From Candidatus Methylomirabilis sp. (GTDB lineage: Bacteria; Muiribacteriota; Ozemobacteria; Ozemobacterales; Ozemobacteraceae): a DNA stretch of 64,000 bases. The stretch lies in assembly GCA_020722725.1 (NCBI GenBank), contig DYKG01000001.1, positions 124,001-188,000 of the forward strand, read 5' to 3'. Under the pieces are notes generated by a model. It saw nothing but the letters and a program-made list of their open reading frames with translations. It did not search any database and was not told the origin of the DNA. The position numbers and the translations under genes are program-made. Shown here piece by piece: positions 8,289-16,607 of this stretch (within the stretch, counting starts at the first letter, position 1; every line of letters begins with the position of its first letter).

Positions 8289-9248
8289 ATGAAGACGCAA
8301 TTGCAAAAGATTGGGTGTTTTCTGGTTGCAGCTTTGATGCTGCTTTCTTATGCTGGTCTTGAACTTCAAGCCGCGCCAAGAGCCGCTATCGGCAAGGTTG
8401 ATCTGAAAGCTCTGGTATTGCTGCATCCTGTAATGCGGTCGTTCGACCCCTATGTGCAGGCTTTTAAAGTGGATCCGGCCCGGGTGGCTGGCGGTGCAAA
8501 ACAACGTTCAGAAGAACAACAGAGCGAGATTAACCGGCTTGATTCTGAAATCAGGCTGCTTCAGGGGCGTATCCATGAAATGCGCCGGGGTTTCGACCGC
8601 GAAATGGAGCGCATTGCCAAAAATTACCTCGACGGTATTGAAGACCTGGCAACCGGCCCAAGAGCATTGAAGAAAAAGGAATATGACATCGCTCAGAACA
8701 AGACCGAGGTTTCTTTCAATGCTAAAATACAGGCTTTGGGCGCTCAATTGAATCAGGCCGAAGACCGCAGATCAAGACTTGAAAAGGTGGCCTATCATTC
8801 GGGCTATACTGACCCGGAAACCACCCAGAAGCAATTCGCCGCCATTATTTCTGAAATCAGGCAATATACTCAGCAGATTGCCGCGCAGAAAGGCATCGAA
8901 ATTGTTTTGAATTCCAAAAGTCGTGAGTTGAAAGCTGTTGCTCGGTCTGAGGCTGTCATGGCACCCGATTTAAACTACGAAAAGATTTTTCGCATGCCGT
9001 TTCCTAATGAAATCAGAAACGATTCGGCGGCGGTTAACGGCTACTACCAGAACCTTACAAGTCTGGCAGCAAACTGGCTGGCACACGGCTCAGACATTCT
9101 CGAGCCCTTTTCCAGCCAGGTTCTTGATAATGATGTGTTTATCGGTGGGGCTGATCTTACTGTAGAAGTGCTGGCCGCAATGTTCAAAGCATATAAAATT
9201 GACCCGAATGTGGGTAATGCAATCATTCAATCCGTAACAGGAAACTAG
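8289..9248 (+). CDS. OmpH/Skp-like exported coiled-coil protein (paralogue 3)
   Basis: The start ATG 8289 is preceded by a GGGGAAGG purine run. An in-frame ATG at 8277 lacks a ribosome binding site. The ~319-residue product has a signal peptide ending near LQAAPRA, the OmpH-like first strand IGKVDLKALVLLHPVM, and a long charged coiled coil (residues about 75-165, with RIHEMRRGFDREMER). The second conserved strand KGIEIVLNS and a C-terminal helical domain follow. It is the clearest OmpH/Skp relative of the three paralogues and shares its extended C-terminal region with the protein at 5407. Its place between pseudopilins and the giant protein suggests a periplasmic chaperone for one of them (inference). 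Confidence 0.75.
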   Translation: MKTQLQKIGCFLVAALMLLSYAGLELQAAPRAAIGKVDLKALVLLHPVMRSFDPYVQAFKVDPARVAGGAKQRSEEQQSEINRLDSEIRLLQGRIHEMRRGFDREMERIAKNYLDGIEDLATGPRALKKKEYDIAQNKTEVSFNAKIQALGAQLNQAEDRRSRLEKVAYHSGYTDPETTQKQFAAIISEIRQYTQQIAAQKGIEIVLNSKSRELKAVARSEAVMAPDLNYEKIFRMPFPNEIRNDSAAVNGYYQNLTSLAANWLAHGSDILEPFSSQVLDNDVFIGGADLTVEVLAAMFKAYKIDPNVGNAIIQSVTGN

Positions 9249-9273
9249 GTCTTCATTGCGAAGGAGGGAATAT

Positions 9274-12200
9274 ATGAGAAAATCTGAATTTAGGTGGCTG
9301 ATTCTGATGCTGGTGTTCAGCCTGTCTGGCCTTTCAGCATTCGCGGCGCTGAAGCCCGAATATCGCCGAAACGGTGAGTGTTACCTCCTTATTGGTGAAG
9401 GTGATGCTTCATTGCGTGGTATTTTCAGGTTGAATAACCCTGAACAGAACAAATATTACAGTCCTCCCAAATATTTGTTTAAACCCGACAGTTCAATCGG
9501 TTTTGCGGTCGACCTTGAACGCAAGATCTACACCTTTTCTGAAAAGGTTGTTCCAGGCTTTGTTCTGCTATCTGAACCTTTGCAGCGCCAGGTTCTCGAT
9601 TCTGGCAGCACCGACCTTGCCGACTATGGATATCACGCTTACATTCACTATGATCACCGTCCGTGGGGCAAAGGAACTGCAGTTTATCGAACCGGTCCGG
9701 CCGATCGTGGAATCAGAGGTAATTCGGGAACCTGGTCGGGTTTTAAATCCGCTGGCCCTGGTACGCCGATTTCTGCGCCCGGTGGCAATCCTCTGCCCAA
9801 TGTACCATCGATTCCTCTAGGGGTCTATCCAGGCAAATCCTGGTATTCGATTCCCAATGGTTCATGGTATTCAAGCTGGCGCACCAAGCACTGCCAGTCG
9901 AGCAGACCAGGCCCGAAAGGTTATTTCTACGTTGTTTATGGTGACAACGTTAAAGGCCGGCCCCATAACTGGACTCTCTATACCCACACTCCTGACAACG
10001 CTGAAGCTGATGCTCCCAAATACTCTTCGGCGGCTGGTCGGGTAGTTGCTGTTTCTTACGATAAGCGGGTAAGCCGTCAGATTTTTGCCGGTTGTCTCGA
10101 CGGCTGCGGCGGTGCCAGTGGCTCAGGCAGTAGTGTTGCCGACCCGATGATTACCGACCTTGCTTTCATGCCTCCAATCAAGGCTCAGCCTTCGAGAACT
10201 TACTTCTACTCAAGACCTGAAGGTGGTACGGACTATAAAGTTACCAGGGACAAAGATGTCTATGCCCCTCCATACCCGGCAGGGAACCCGATCATCGGTA
10301 CGCCAGACAGTGTGGATACCTTCTGGATCGGCGTTTCAATGCGCGACGTAAGCTCTGACTACGTTTATTGTATCGGCACCAATGATATTCGCAACTGGTA
10401 TAATCAGGCTACCAACTCTTCGGGAGCCGGCATCAATATCTCTGCGGTTGCCGTGTCAAACCAGTGGAACCAGAAAGGCGGTATCGTATTCGCTTACGAT
10501 AAGCCCGGTAAAATGGTTTACAAGTTCATTCGTTTTGAAAATGACCCTAACGAACCGCCGATTTCAAGAACCAGATACGAAGGTATCGACGTTTCTGACC
10601 TGGCCGGCCTGATCGAAGCCGATCCCAACAGCGAAATCGATGACATCAAGGCCGATGGTTTCGGAAGTCTTTTCTTCGCAATGACCTTCCCTTCCAAGAA
10701 CGTTGCAACCTATGATCCCAGAGTTCACTTCAAACTGAACCAGACGATCAGGGTTTATCCCGACCCCTCTCAAGACCCAGATGAACCCGAATACACTGCA
10801 TGGCTGATTTATCGCCAGCAGTATGGTAAGGCTGTTTTTGAAAGAAGCATCTACAGTTCGACCCCAAAGGAAATTGGCCGCAAAGTTTTTGCTGAACGCT
10901 ATTATAATCTCAGCGTCAGAATTAAACCGGCAGGTTTGACCGAGCTGGTTAATGCAGGCCCATTCCCGAGCAACAATGTAGAGCCAATTCTTTCGAGCTG
11001 GTCTGCAAAAATCGGGAATAATGATGGCGTTCTTGACAAGAATGATTTTTCATACGGCAGTAAGGGTCTTTATTATGAATACAATTATGGAGATCCGGGC
11101 CATGCCAAGCTCGCTGTTATCAATGTTCCAACTCCTCCTGAAGTAATAAGCCTTGCAGACAAAAAATCATTCCTTGATATATGCGGACCCTACTCAGACA
11201 TCCCGGTTTCAACAGATGTCAACAGTACCCAGCAGAACCAGTATCTGATTTCTCCGAACCCGACCACTCTTTCCAACGATGTGCTCTATTACTTCATGGT
11301 TGAAAATTATCCGCTGACCAGCGGGGCCTGGAATCCTAACGATCAACCCGACTGGGATGGCGACGGCCGCAAGGGTGGTTTTATCTCCTCCATCAGTGAT
11401 ACCAACTCATCTACCAGCGGTGGTAGTGTGGCTTATCGCTGGCGCACCTGGATGGTCGAAGATCTTTTCGGCAATCCGGTTTATCCTCCAGAACCTTATC
11501 CAATTGCTCCTTCTCCGCGCAATGGCAGCAATACCGGCCAGGAAAACTTTACATTCTTCTATTCTCCGGTTGCGGGAAAATTCATTCTTACCTGTCAGGT
11601 TATTTATGACTGGTATGACTATGATTTGATAAACTTCGGCGGTACGATCGACGATCTGCCTGCATGTTTCCGTGAAAATACAAAAGCTGTTCCGACAGCG
11701 GTGGGCGGACCGACCATTCAAACTGCCGAAAGCCAGCTCATGGATATTATGAATAAGGCCGAATTCAAATTCATGCTGGCTTCAGCATCAAAATATATCG
11801 ATTACATTACCGAAAAACAGGAGAGTGGCAGTGCCGATTCTTACTATGCCTGTTATCCGATTGTAACCACTGGTGATAACGCTACCCAGCCGGTTGAAGC
11901 AGAATTGATCGCAAACATCCAAAGATGTGATGGCTGGGCACCAAACAACAAAACCAATAATTCTCACTGGTTTACCCATTCAGAACATGGACTGGAAGCT
12001 GGTAAGGGCTATTTCTGGCGTATCAACAACGCTTCTCAAACGATTTTCTTTGACGACATCAGTAAAGCAGGAACTTCGAAATCCTTTATCGTAGCAAAAA
12101 TGCAGACTCCGGAGTATGACAGTTCTGGAAATCAGGTCAACGCCCTCTATGTTAACCATCGCGACAAGGTTAAATTCGACAACAAGGGTGATGACCTGCG

Positions 12201-14079
12201 CTGGCTTGATGATGAAATCAGACTTGAAGCATATCTTGAATACATGGTTCCTGATGACATGGGGAACCCAAAGAAGGTTAAACTACCATTGCTGGCATCA
12301 TCTACCAAAGCGCTGGCAGCTAATAATCCAGTCATCGCTTCAACCCCCACCGATCTGCCGCCTACCGACCCGTTTTATGCTGACATGGTTATTAAAATGA
12401 GTCGAACTATTTCTTACGACATGTGGGTTAAGAACAAGAACGGGGTAGATCTGTTCCCGGTTCGCAACCTGCCGCTGCAATTCAGGGTTTTTGGTAAAAC
12501 CAAAGTTCTGGTAATTGACCGTCAGGCTCCCAAAATTCTCTATGCATTCACCAGCCCGGTTAACCTGTATGGTGATGCCGGGTTCCCGTTGATTGTCGGC
12601 CAGGGCCCCAACGGTGGCAACCCCGCATCAATTTCATTCAGAATCTCAGACAACAACCCGTGGGAAGCGGTCGACAGCGTTTGTGGTATTACCGACCAGA
12701 CAACCTGGAACACCAACTACAATCATAACAAAACCGCGCCATCTGAAGCCCCTACCGCCAAGTTCAATTACAAACCAGTATTTGCAAAAGTTCTTAATCG
12801 TAGAGTTTCACTGGCTTACGACCGCGCCTGCCGCCTTGATTCGGGTATTGTGAAACTTTATCCACCCGACCAGGCTGCTCCGGTCAATGTAAGCCAGAGC
12901 AAGAACTTCGTTGATTCTTTCGGCGATATGTATGTTCATAAATACAACATGGTTGCCGGCAAGCCTGTTCCGGTAGAAGACAAGCTACAGCGCGATTTCC
13001 AGCGGCATAAAGATACTATCGGTACAACGGATCTTTACTTTGCCACCATTGGTTTCAGAATGCCGTTGAATTTCATCACGGTTAACTCGAAAGACGCTAC
13101 CAAAACCAATCTGCCAAAAGGCTATGCCAACAATACCCCGGGCTATGATGAAGGCGGGGTAATCAGACCTTACAAGTTCTATCTCAGCTGCACCGACTCT
13201 TCAGGTAACCTTCTCAGCAACCGTCAGATGAACATTGCCCTGCATCCGCGTGACGTTCATAAGCCAGAACCCTACGGATTCTTTACCGATTACAAGGATG
13301 GAGTAACCAGTTACTTCCCGATTCGGTCAGATGTCTGTGGTAATGCGGCGAAAAACGCCATAGAAGCAACCAAATCCGAAAACTCTCCGCAGGACACGGC
13401 TGAGACTATGCTCAAAGAGGATTATTATGACAGCAATGACTGGCTGCCAGATGATAATGGCCTGATCAGAATGAAAGACAGTAACAACATTGAAACTGAT
13501 TTCTACAAATCTTTACCCAGCCTTGGAGACAATATTTTCTTCGATTATAGCAGTGATGCTTCGAAGGCTTTTTATGTAGCCCGAGTTGCCGAAAAAATTC
13601 CTCCGGGATCAATCGAAGATAACGTTGAATTCTCGATTGGCTGCGGTGTAAGCGATAACGCAGGTGTGGCAACTGCAACCCTTACCTTCAAGTATCTCGA
13701 TAAGGATTCAAATCCTCAGTCCAGATCAGTATATTCAAGGTGGGCAAGTGCTTTGAAAGTGGCCGGCACCGCTGGGGTTGACCCGGCAGTTGCATCTGGA
13801 ACTGATCAGGCAAGAGGATTGTTCCGCGGTCTGGCAGAAAATTTCCCGATGGCCATTCCGGTAACTATCGTAGCTGAAGACAATGCGCTTGAATGGGATA
13901 CCTATCCTGGCGCCGGTGGCCAGCTTGCTGACCCTGGCAACCCCTGGAGTGACTGGAAATGGGGCGCTCATACCCGTGGTGCCTCAAAGAAAAACTTCAG
14001 AACCTTCAAGACCAGTATTCCGGTTCTTGGCACCAGACTTATCATCAGAACTATTGATAAGGGAACGAGAAACAAGTAA
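9274..14079 (+). CDS. Very large exported protein (1601 aa), likely surface or secreted substrate
   Basis: The start is ATG 9274, with a textbook AAGGAGG site 6 bp upstream. That site lies inside the longer frame from TTG 9256, which rules the longer form out. A signal peptide (WLILMLVFSLSGLSAFA, residues about 7-23) is followed by a Gly/Pro/Asn/Asp/Tyr-rich, beta-looking protein with no transmembrane segment and no family I can name. Two short loops resemble EF-hand/dockerin-type calcium sites: NNDGVLDKNDF at about residue 583 and DWDGDGRKGG at about residue 693. A segment near residue 1090 (DRQAPKILYAF) looks like an Ig/FN3-like junction. It is the last gene of the pseudopilin operon and ends at a strong terminator, so it may be the cargo or a tip adhesin of that system (inference). 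Confidence 0.8.
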   Translation: MRKSEFRWLILMLVFSLSGLSAFAALKPEYRRNGECYLLIGEGDASLRGIFRLNNPEQNKYYSPPKYLFKPDSSIGFAVDLERKIYTFSEKVVPGFVLLSEPLQRQVLDSGSTDLADYGYHAYIHYDHRPWGKGTAVYRTGPADRGIRGNSGTWSGFKSAGPGTPISAPGGNPLPNVPSIPLGVYPGKSWYSIPNGSWYSSWRTKHCQSSRPGPKGYFYVVYGDNVKGRPHNWTLYTHTPDNAEADAPKYSSAAGRVVAVSYDKRVSRQIFAGCLDGCGGASGSGSSVADPMITDLAFMPPIKAQPSRTYFYSRPEGGTDYKVTRDKDVYAPPYPAGNPIIGTPDSVDTFWIGVSMRDVSSDYVYCIGTNDIRNWYNQATNSSGAGINISAVAVSNQWNQKGGIVFAYDKPGKMVYKFIRFENDPNEPPISRTRYEGIDVSDLAGLIEADPNSEIDDIKADGFGSLFFAMTFPSKNVATYDPRVHFKLNQTIRVYPDPSQDPDEPEYTAWLIYRQQYGKAVFERSIYSSTPKEIGRKVFAERYYNLSVRIKPAGLTELVNAGPFPSNNVEPILSSWSAKIGNNDGVLDKNDFSYGSKGLYYEYNYGDPGHAKLAVINVPTPPEVISLADKKSFLDICGPYSDIPVSTDVNSTQQNQYLISPNPTTLSNDVLYYFMVENYPLTSGAWNPNDQPDWDGDGRKGGFISSISDTNSSTSGGSVAYRWRTWMVEDLFGNPVYPPEPYPIAPSPRNGSNTGQENFTFFYSPVAGKFILTCQVIYDWYDYDLINFGGTIDDLPACFRENTKAVPTAVGGPTIQTAESQLMDIMNKAEFKFMLASASKYIDYITEKQESGSADSYYACYPIVTTGDNATQPVEAELIANIQRCDGWAPNNKTNNSHWFTHSEHGLEAGKGYFWRINNASQTIFFDDISKAGTSKSFIVAKMQTPEYDSSGNQVNALYVNHRDKVKFDNKGDDLRWLDDEIRLEAYLEYMVPDDMGNPKKVKLPLLASSTKALAANNPVIASTPTDLPPTDPFYADMVIKMSRTISYDMWVKNKNGVDLFPVRNLPLQFRVFGKTKVLVIDRQAPKILYAFTSPVNLYGDAGFPLIVGQGPNGGNPASISFRISDNNPWEAVDSVCGITDQTTWNTNYNHNKTAPSEAPTAKFNYKPVFAKVLNRRVSLAYDRACRLDSGIVKLYPPDQAAPVNVSQSKNFVDSFGDMYVHKYNMVAGKPVPVEDKLQRDFQRHKDTIGTTDLYFATIGFRMPLNFITVNSKDATKTNLPKGYANNTPGYDEGGVIRPYKFYLSCTDSSGNLLSNRQMNIALHPRDVHKPEPYGFFTDYKDGVTSYFPIRSDVCGNAAKNAIEATKSENSPQDTAETMLKEDYYDSNDWLPDDNGLIRMKDSNNIETDFYKSLPSLGDNIFFDYSSDASKAFYVARVAEKIPPGSIEDNVEFSIGCGVSDNAGVATATLTFKYLDKDSNPQSRSVYSRWASALKVAGTAGVDPAVASGTDQARGLFRGLAENFPMAIPVTIVAEDNALEWDTYPGAGGQLADPGNPWSDWKWGAHTRGASKKNFRTFKTSIPVLGTRLIIRTIDKGTRNK

Positions 14080-14103
14080 AAAAGGAAGAATCACCTGAAA
14101 AAA

Positions 14104-14131
14104 ACCGATGCCGTCAGGCATCGGTTTTTTT
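14104..14131 (+). terminator. Rho-independent terminator of the pseudopilin operon
   Basis: A perfect 9-bp stem (ACCGATGCC / GGCATCGGT) with a 4-nt loop GTCA is followed by seven T residues. A run of A residues on the left would let it work for the convergent M42 gene as well. Confidence 0.9.
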
Positions 14132-14165
14132 CTTTACTCAGAAAGAAAATCGAATAATTAAACAA

Positions 14166-15200
14166 TCATTTTAAATAATTTAAAAGCAGATGGGTTGTTG
14201 CGTTTAGCCCTTTCAGATGAGTTCTTTCGTTGCCGTGAGAAGCTGAAATACCAGGCCCGATAAGCCCGACCCTGGCATCGAGACCGGCTCTTAATGCGGC
14301 AGAGCCATCTGAGCCATAGAAAGGAAAGACGTCGAGTTTATATGGAATTTTATTTTTCCGGGCGATTTCAGTAAGTTGGCCACGAAGAATCAGATCGTAA
14401 GGGCCTGACGAATCTTTTACGCAGATGGAGACAGAGTATTCGTCTCCGGTAACTCCTTCGCCTACCACGCCCATATCCACGACCAGCATCTCCCTGATTG
14501 TTTCAGGAAGTCCGGCACAGGCACCATGACCAACTTCTTCATAATTAGAAAAGAAAAACATTACCGGATTTTTTTTGAGCGCGGCTGATCCCATTTTGAG
14601 AAAAGCGCTGATCATACATGCACAGCCTGCCTTGTCGTCGAGAAAGTGGCTTTTGACGAAGCCGGTATCGGTATATTCAAAGCCAGAATCAAAGGCAATG
14701 AAATCACCAACTTCGATACCAAGCTTTTTAAGCTGTTGACTGTCAGACACTTCTGCGTCAAGCCTTATGTGCATGGTTGTGTCGCTTCGGGCAATCTCTG
14801 AAGCTTTGCTGTTAACATGGGCGGCGGGGTTGTTCAAAATCAGGCTGCCCGAATAAATTCTGCCGGTCTGGGTAAAAATTCTTACGGTTTTGCCCTCGAA
14901 AGCCTGCAGAATTGGCCCGCCGATTTTGGTGAAACCAAGCGTTCCATCGCCCTTCAATTCTTTAACCATCAGGCCAAGAGTATCTACGTGCCCTGCTATT
15001 GCAATCTGTGGTTTGGGGTGATTGCCAACGATCAGGGCGCCTTTGTTGGTGTAATGGCAGCCGATGCCTGCTTTGCGGGCGATCTTTTCGATGTGGGCCA
15101 GTACATCTGCCGTCATACCTGAGGGTGAATGAATATCTGAAAGTTCACGCAAAATTCTTACTATTTCAGGAGCAATTTTTTCTTTTTTTGATCTGGGCAT
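14166..15200 (-). CDS. M42 family metallo-aminopeptidase
   Basis: A 344-residue cytoplasmic protein of the M42 family (glutamyl aminopeptidase/FrvX/TET-type), which removes N-terminal residues from peptides using two metal ions and usually forms dodecamers. The metal ligands and catalytic residues are visible in order: AGHVDTLG (His71, Asp73), LDDKAG, the catalytic pair in SNYEEVGHG, VVDMG and the final ISASHGNERTH histidine. The length is normal. The gene is monocistronic, divergent from the next operon and convergent with the giant-protein operon. The exact substrate cannot be told. Confidence 0.92.
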   Translation of the reverse strand: MPRSKKEKIAPEIVRILRELSDIHSPSGMTADVLAHIEKIARKAGIGCHYTNKGALIVGNHPKPQIAIAGHVDTLGLMVKELKGDGTLGFTKIGGPILQAFEGKTVRIFTQTGRIYSGSLILNNPAAHVNSKASEIARSDTTMHIRLDAEVSDSQQLKKLGIEVGDFIAFDSGFEYTDTGFVKSHFLDDKAGCACMISAFLKMGSAALKKNPVMFFFSNYEEVGHGACAGLPETIREMLVVDMGVVGEGVTGDEYSVSICVKDSSGPYDLILRGQLTEIARKNKIPYKLDVFPFYGSDGSAALRAGLDARVGLIGPGISASHGNERTHLKGLNATTHLLLNYLK

Positions 15201-15267
15201 ATGGCAAATCCTTTCTTTCTGCAGAAAATATCACGCAGCCGGACTTAAATCAATGTGCCGTTGGATG

Positions 15268-15296
15268 TTGCAGCATATTTCTTTATGGGATAACAT
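15268..15296 (+). promoter_or_regulatory. Sigma70-type promoter of the 15.3-18.8 kb operon
   Basis: TTGCAG at 15268-15273 and TAACAT at 15291-15296 are separated by exactly 17 bp. The putative start of transcription is about 25 bp before ATG 15327, which has GGAGG nearby. Confidence 0.6.
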
Positions 15297-15326
15297 GGCA
15301 ATAAGCATTCGCGCCGGAGGAAAAGC

Positions 15327-16592
15327 ATGCATTTTTGTCATAAGTTGCTGATTGCCTTGCTCATTCTGGTCTGCAGCGCTGGTTTTGCGCAGCAGAACGT
15401 TACCGTTCCGACTCCCGGGCAGACAGACCTGATTACACAGGTGAACATCAAACCCCTTAGTTTGGAGGAATTTGCCAGAAGACGTGGTCTGACAGATGAA
15501 AATCCGGCAAAAAACATCGTTATTCTCTTTGGCTTTGGTCTTGCAGACGATGCCGCCAACCTTTTTAGGGGAACACGCCCCAAAAGATTACAGATCGCTG
15601 AAATGGAAAATTTTGAGATGGTTTTGCCTCGTTTTATCGCTTCTGAAGCGCTGCAGCAGGTCAACCTGGTTGATTTTCTTACCGGCGATGGTAGAAGCGT
15701 TGGAATTGTATCTGACCAGGATTTTTGTTGTTCATCGGCCTGTGAATTTTTAAAAATCGAGACCGGTGATCTTTTTGCCAGGGTGCGCATGGCTTTGACT
15801 CTCGGGGATTTTTCAGGTTCAGAAGAGCGTGATGCGCTGGTGCGAAAATTTTCCGGCCGCAATCTGGAATATGCTGCAAATAGGAAAGACCTTGACCGCA
15901 TGTTTTCCGCCAAGGCTGAAAAAATAGTCGGGGCGTTCAGAAGAAATGTTAAGCATCTCCCGGAAGATGGCACTCAGCCATATGTTGACGAGCTGGTAAC
16001 CGCAGGTTTAAGCCGGCTGTCTGTAGAAGAAAATGGTTTTGTTCTTCTGATCGGTTGCAAAGCTGCTGAAAAGGCAGCGGTTGAGGGTCGATTCGTTGAC
16101 ATGCTTGATCATTTGAGAACCCAGGAAAAAATCCTTCACCAGATCAATTACTTTGTTTCAGGCCGTAAAGATACCCTGGTTCTTCTAATTCAGGACAACA
16201 ACCGAATTCGTTTGAATTTTGGCGAAAAATTTGATTTAAACAAATTTTTGTTTGATGTAAGAAATGCCGTGTCTTTAAATCAGGCTCTGGTTCAAGAACA
16301 GGCTGAGCCTTCGGCTTTGCTGGCGAGTTTTTCGTTCTCAGCCACTGTTGATGCTGCTGCTTTAAAGCAATCAGCAGAAAAAAAAGATGCGGCGGTGGTT
16401 TATGAAATTCTGCAGAATGCGATAAGAGAATCTTATCAGATTGAAGCCATGGTCGAAAAAAATCAACATATGCTCCCGGGCTTTTTAGTTTTTTCACGGG
16501 GACATGGCTCAGACATTTTTGGCGGTATGGTAGATTTTACAGAATTTATCGAGAGACTGGCTCTGGTAACCGGCCTTAAACTCAAACAATAA
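15327..16592 (+). CDS. Exported alkaline-phosphatase-fold protein lacking most metal ligands
   Basis: A 421-residue protein with a signal peptide (residues about 7-21, GFAQ). By eye the order of strands follows the alkaline phosphatase superfamily. KNIVILFGFGLADD (62-75) stands where the family has the metal-binding IGDGMG motif. VGIVSDQDF (about 125-133) matches the conserved 'GIVTTTR' strand. FVLLIGCKAAEK (238-249) stands where the VEGxxIDxxxH ligands occur. DTLVLLIQDN (282-291) stands where 'TLVxVTADH' occurs. The Asp of GDG and the Glu and His of the VEG motif are replaced; the Asp of the TADH position remains but its His is Asn. I infer a non-catalytic homologue. It is first in an operon with the primase/RecA-like gene (15 bp gap) and acylphosphatase. 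Confidence is for the fold; the loss of function follows from the alignment. Confidence 0.5.
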   Translation: MHFCHKLLIALLILVCSAGFAQQNVTVPTPGQTDLITQVNIKPLSLEEFARRRGLTDENPAKNIVILFGFGLADDAANLFRGTRPKRLQIAEMENFEMVLPRFIASEALQQVNLVDFLTGDGRSVGIVSDQDFCCSSACEFLKIETGDLFARVRMALTLGDFSGSEERDALVRKFSGRNLEYAANRKDLDRMFSAKAEKIVGAFRRNVKHLPEDGTQPYVDELVTAGLSRLSVEENGFVLLIGCKAAEKAAVEGRFVDMLDHLRTQEKILHQINYFVSGRKDTLVLLIQDNNRIRLNFGEKFDLNKFLFDVRNAVSLNQALVQEQAEPSALLASFSFSATVDAAALKQSAEKKDAAVVYEILQNAIRESYQIEAMVEKNQHMLPGFLVFSRGHGSDIFGGMVDFTEFIERLALVTGLKLKQ

Positions 16593-16595
16593 AGC

Positions 16596-16603
16596 GGGGG
16601 GGG
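16596..16603 (+). repeat. G8 homopolymer acting as the ribosome binding region
   Basis: Eight consecutive G residues lie between the stop at 16590-16592 and ATG 16608, exactly where the Shine-Dalgarno site belongs. Length change by slippage would alter spacing, not frame. Confidence 0.8.
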
Positions 16604-16607
16604 CGAA

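Noticed and set aside
9256..9273. Upstream TTG start for the giant protein
   Set aside because: The AAGGAGG ribosome binding site lies within this extension, so ATG 9274 is the start.
15338..15973. Long minus-strand open frame (211 codons) opposite the phosphatase-like gene
   Set aside because: Its composition is typical of a shadow frame (Ser/Arg/Lys-rich, no start site), while the plus-strand frame has a signal peptide, promoter and ribosome binding site.
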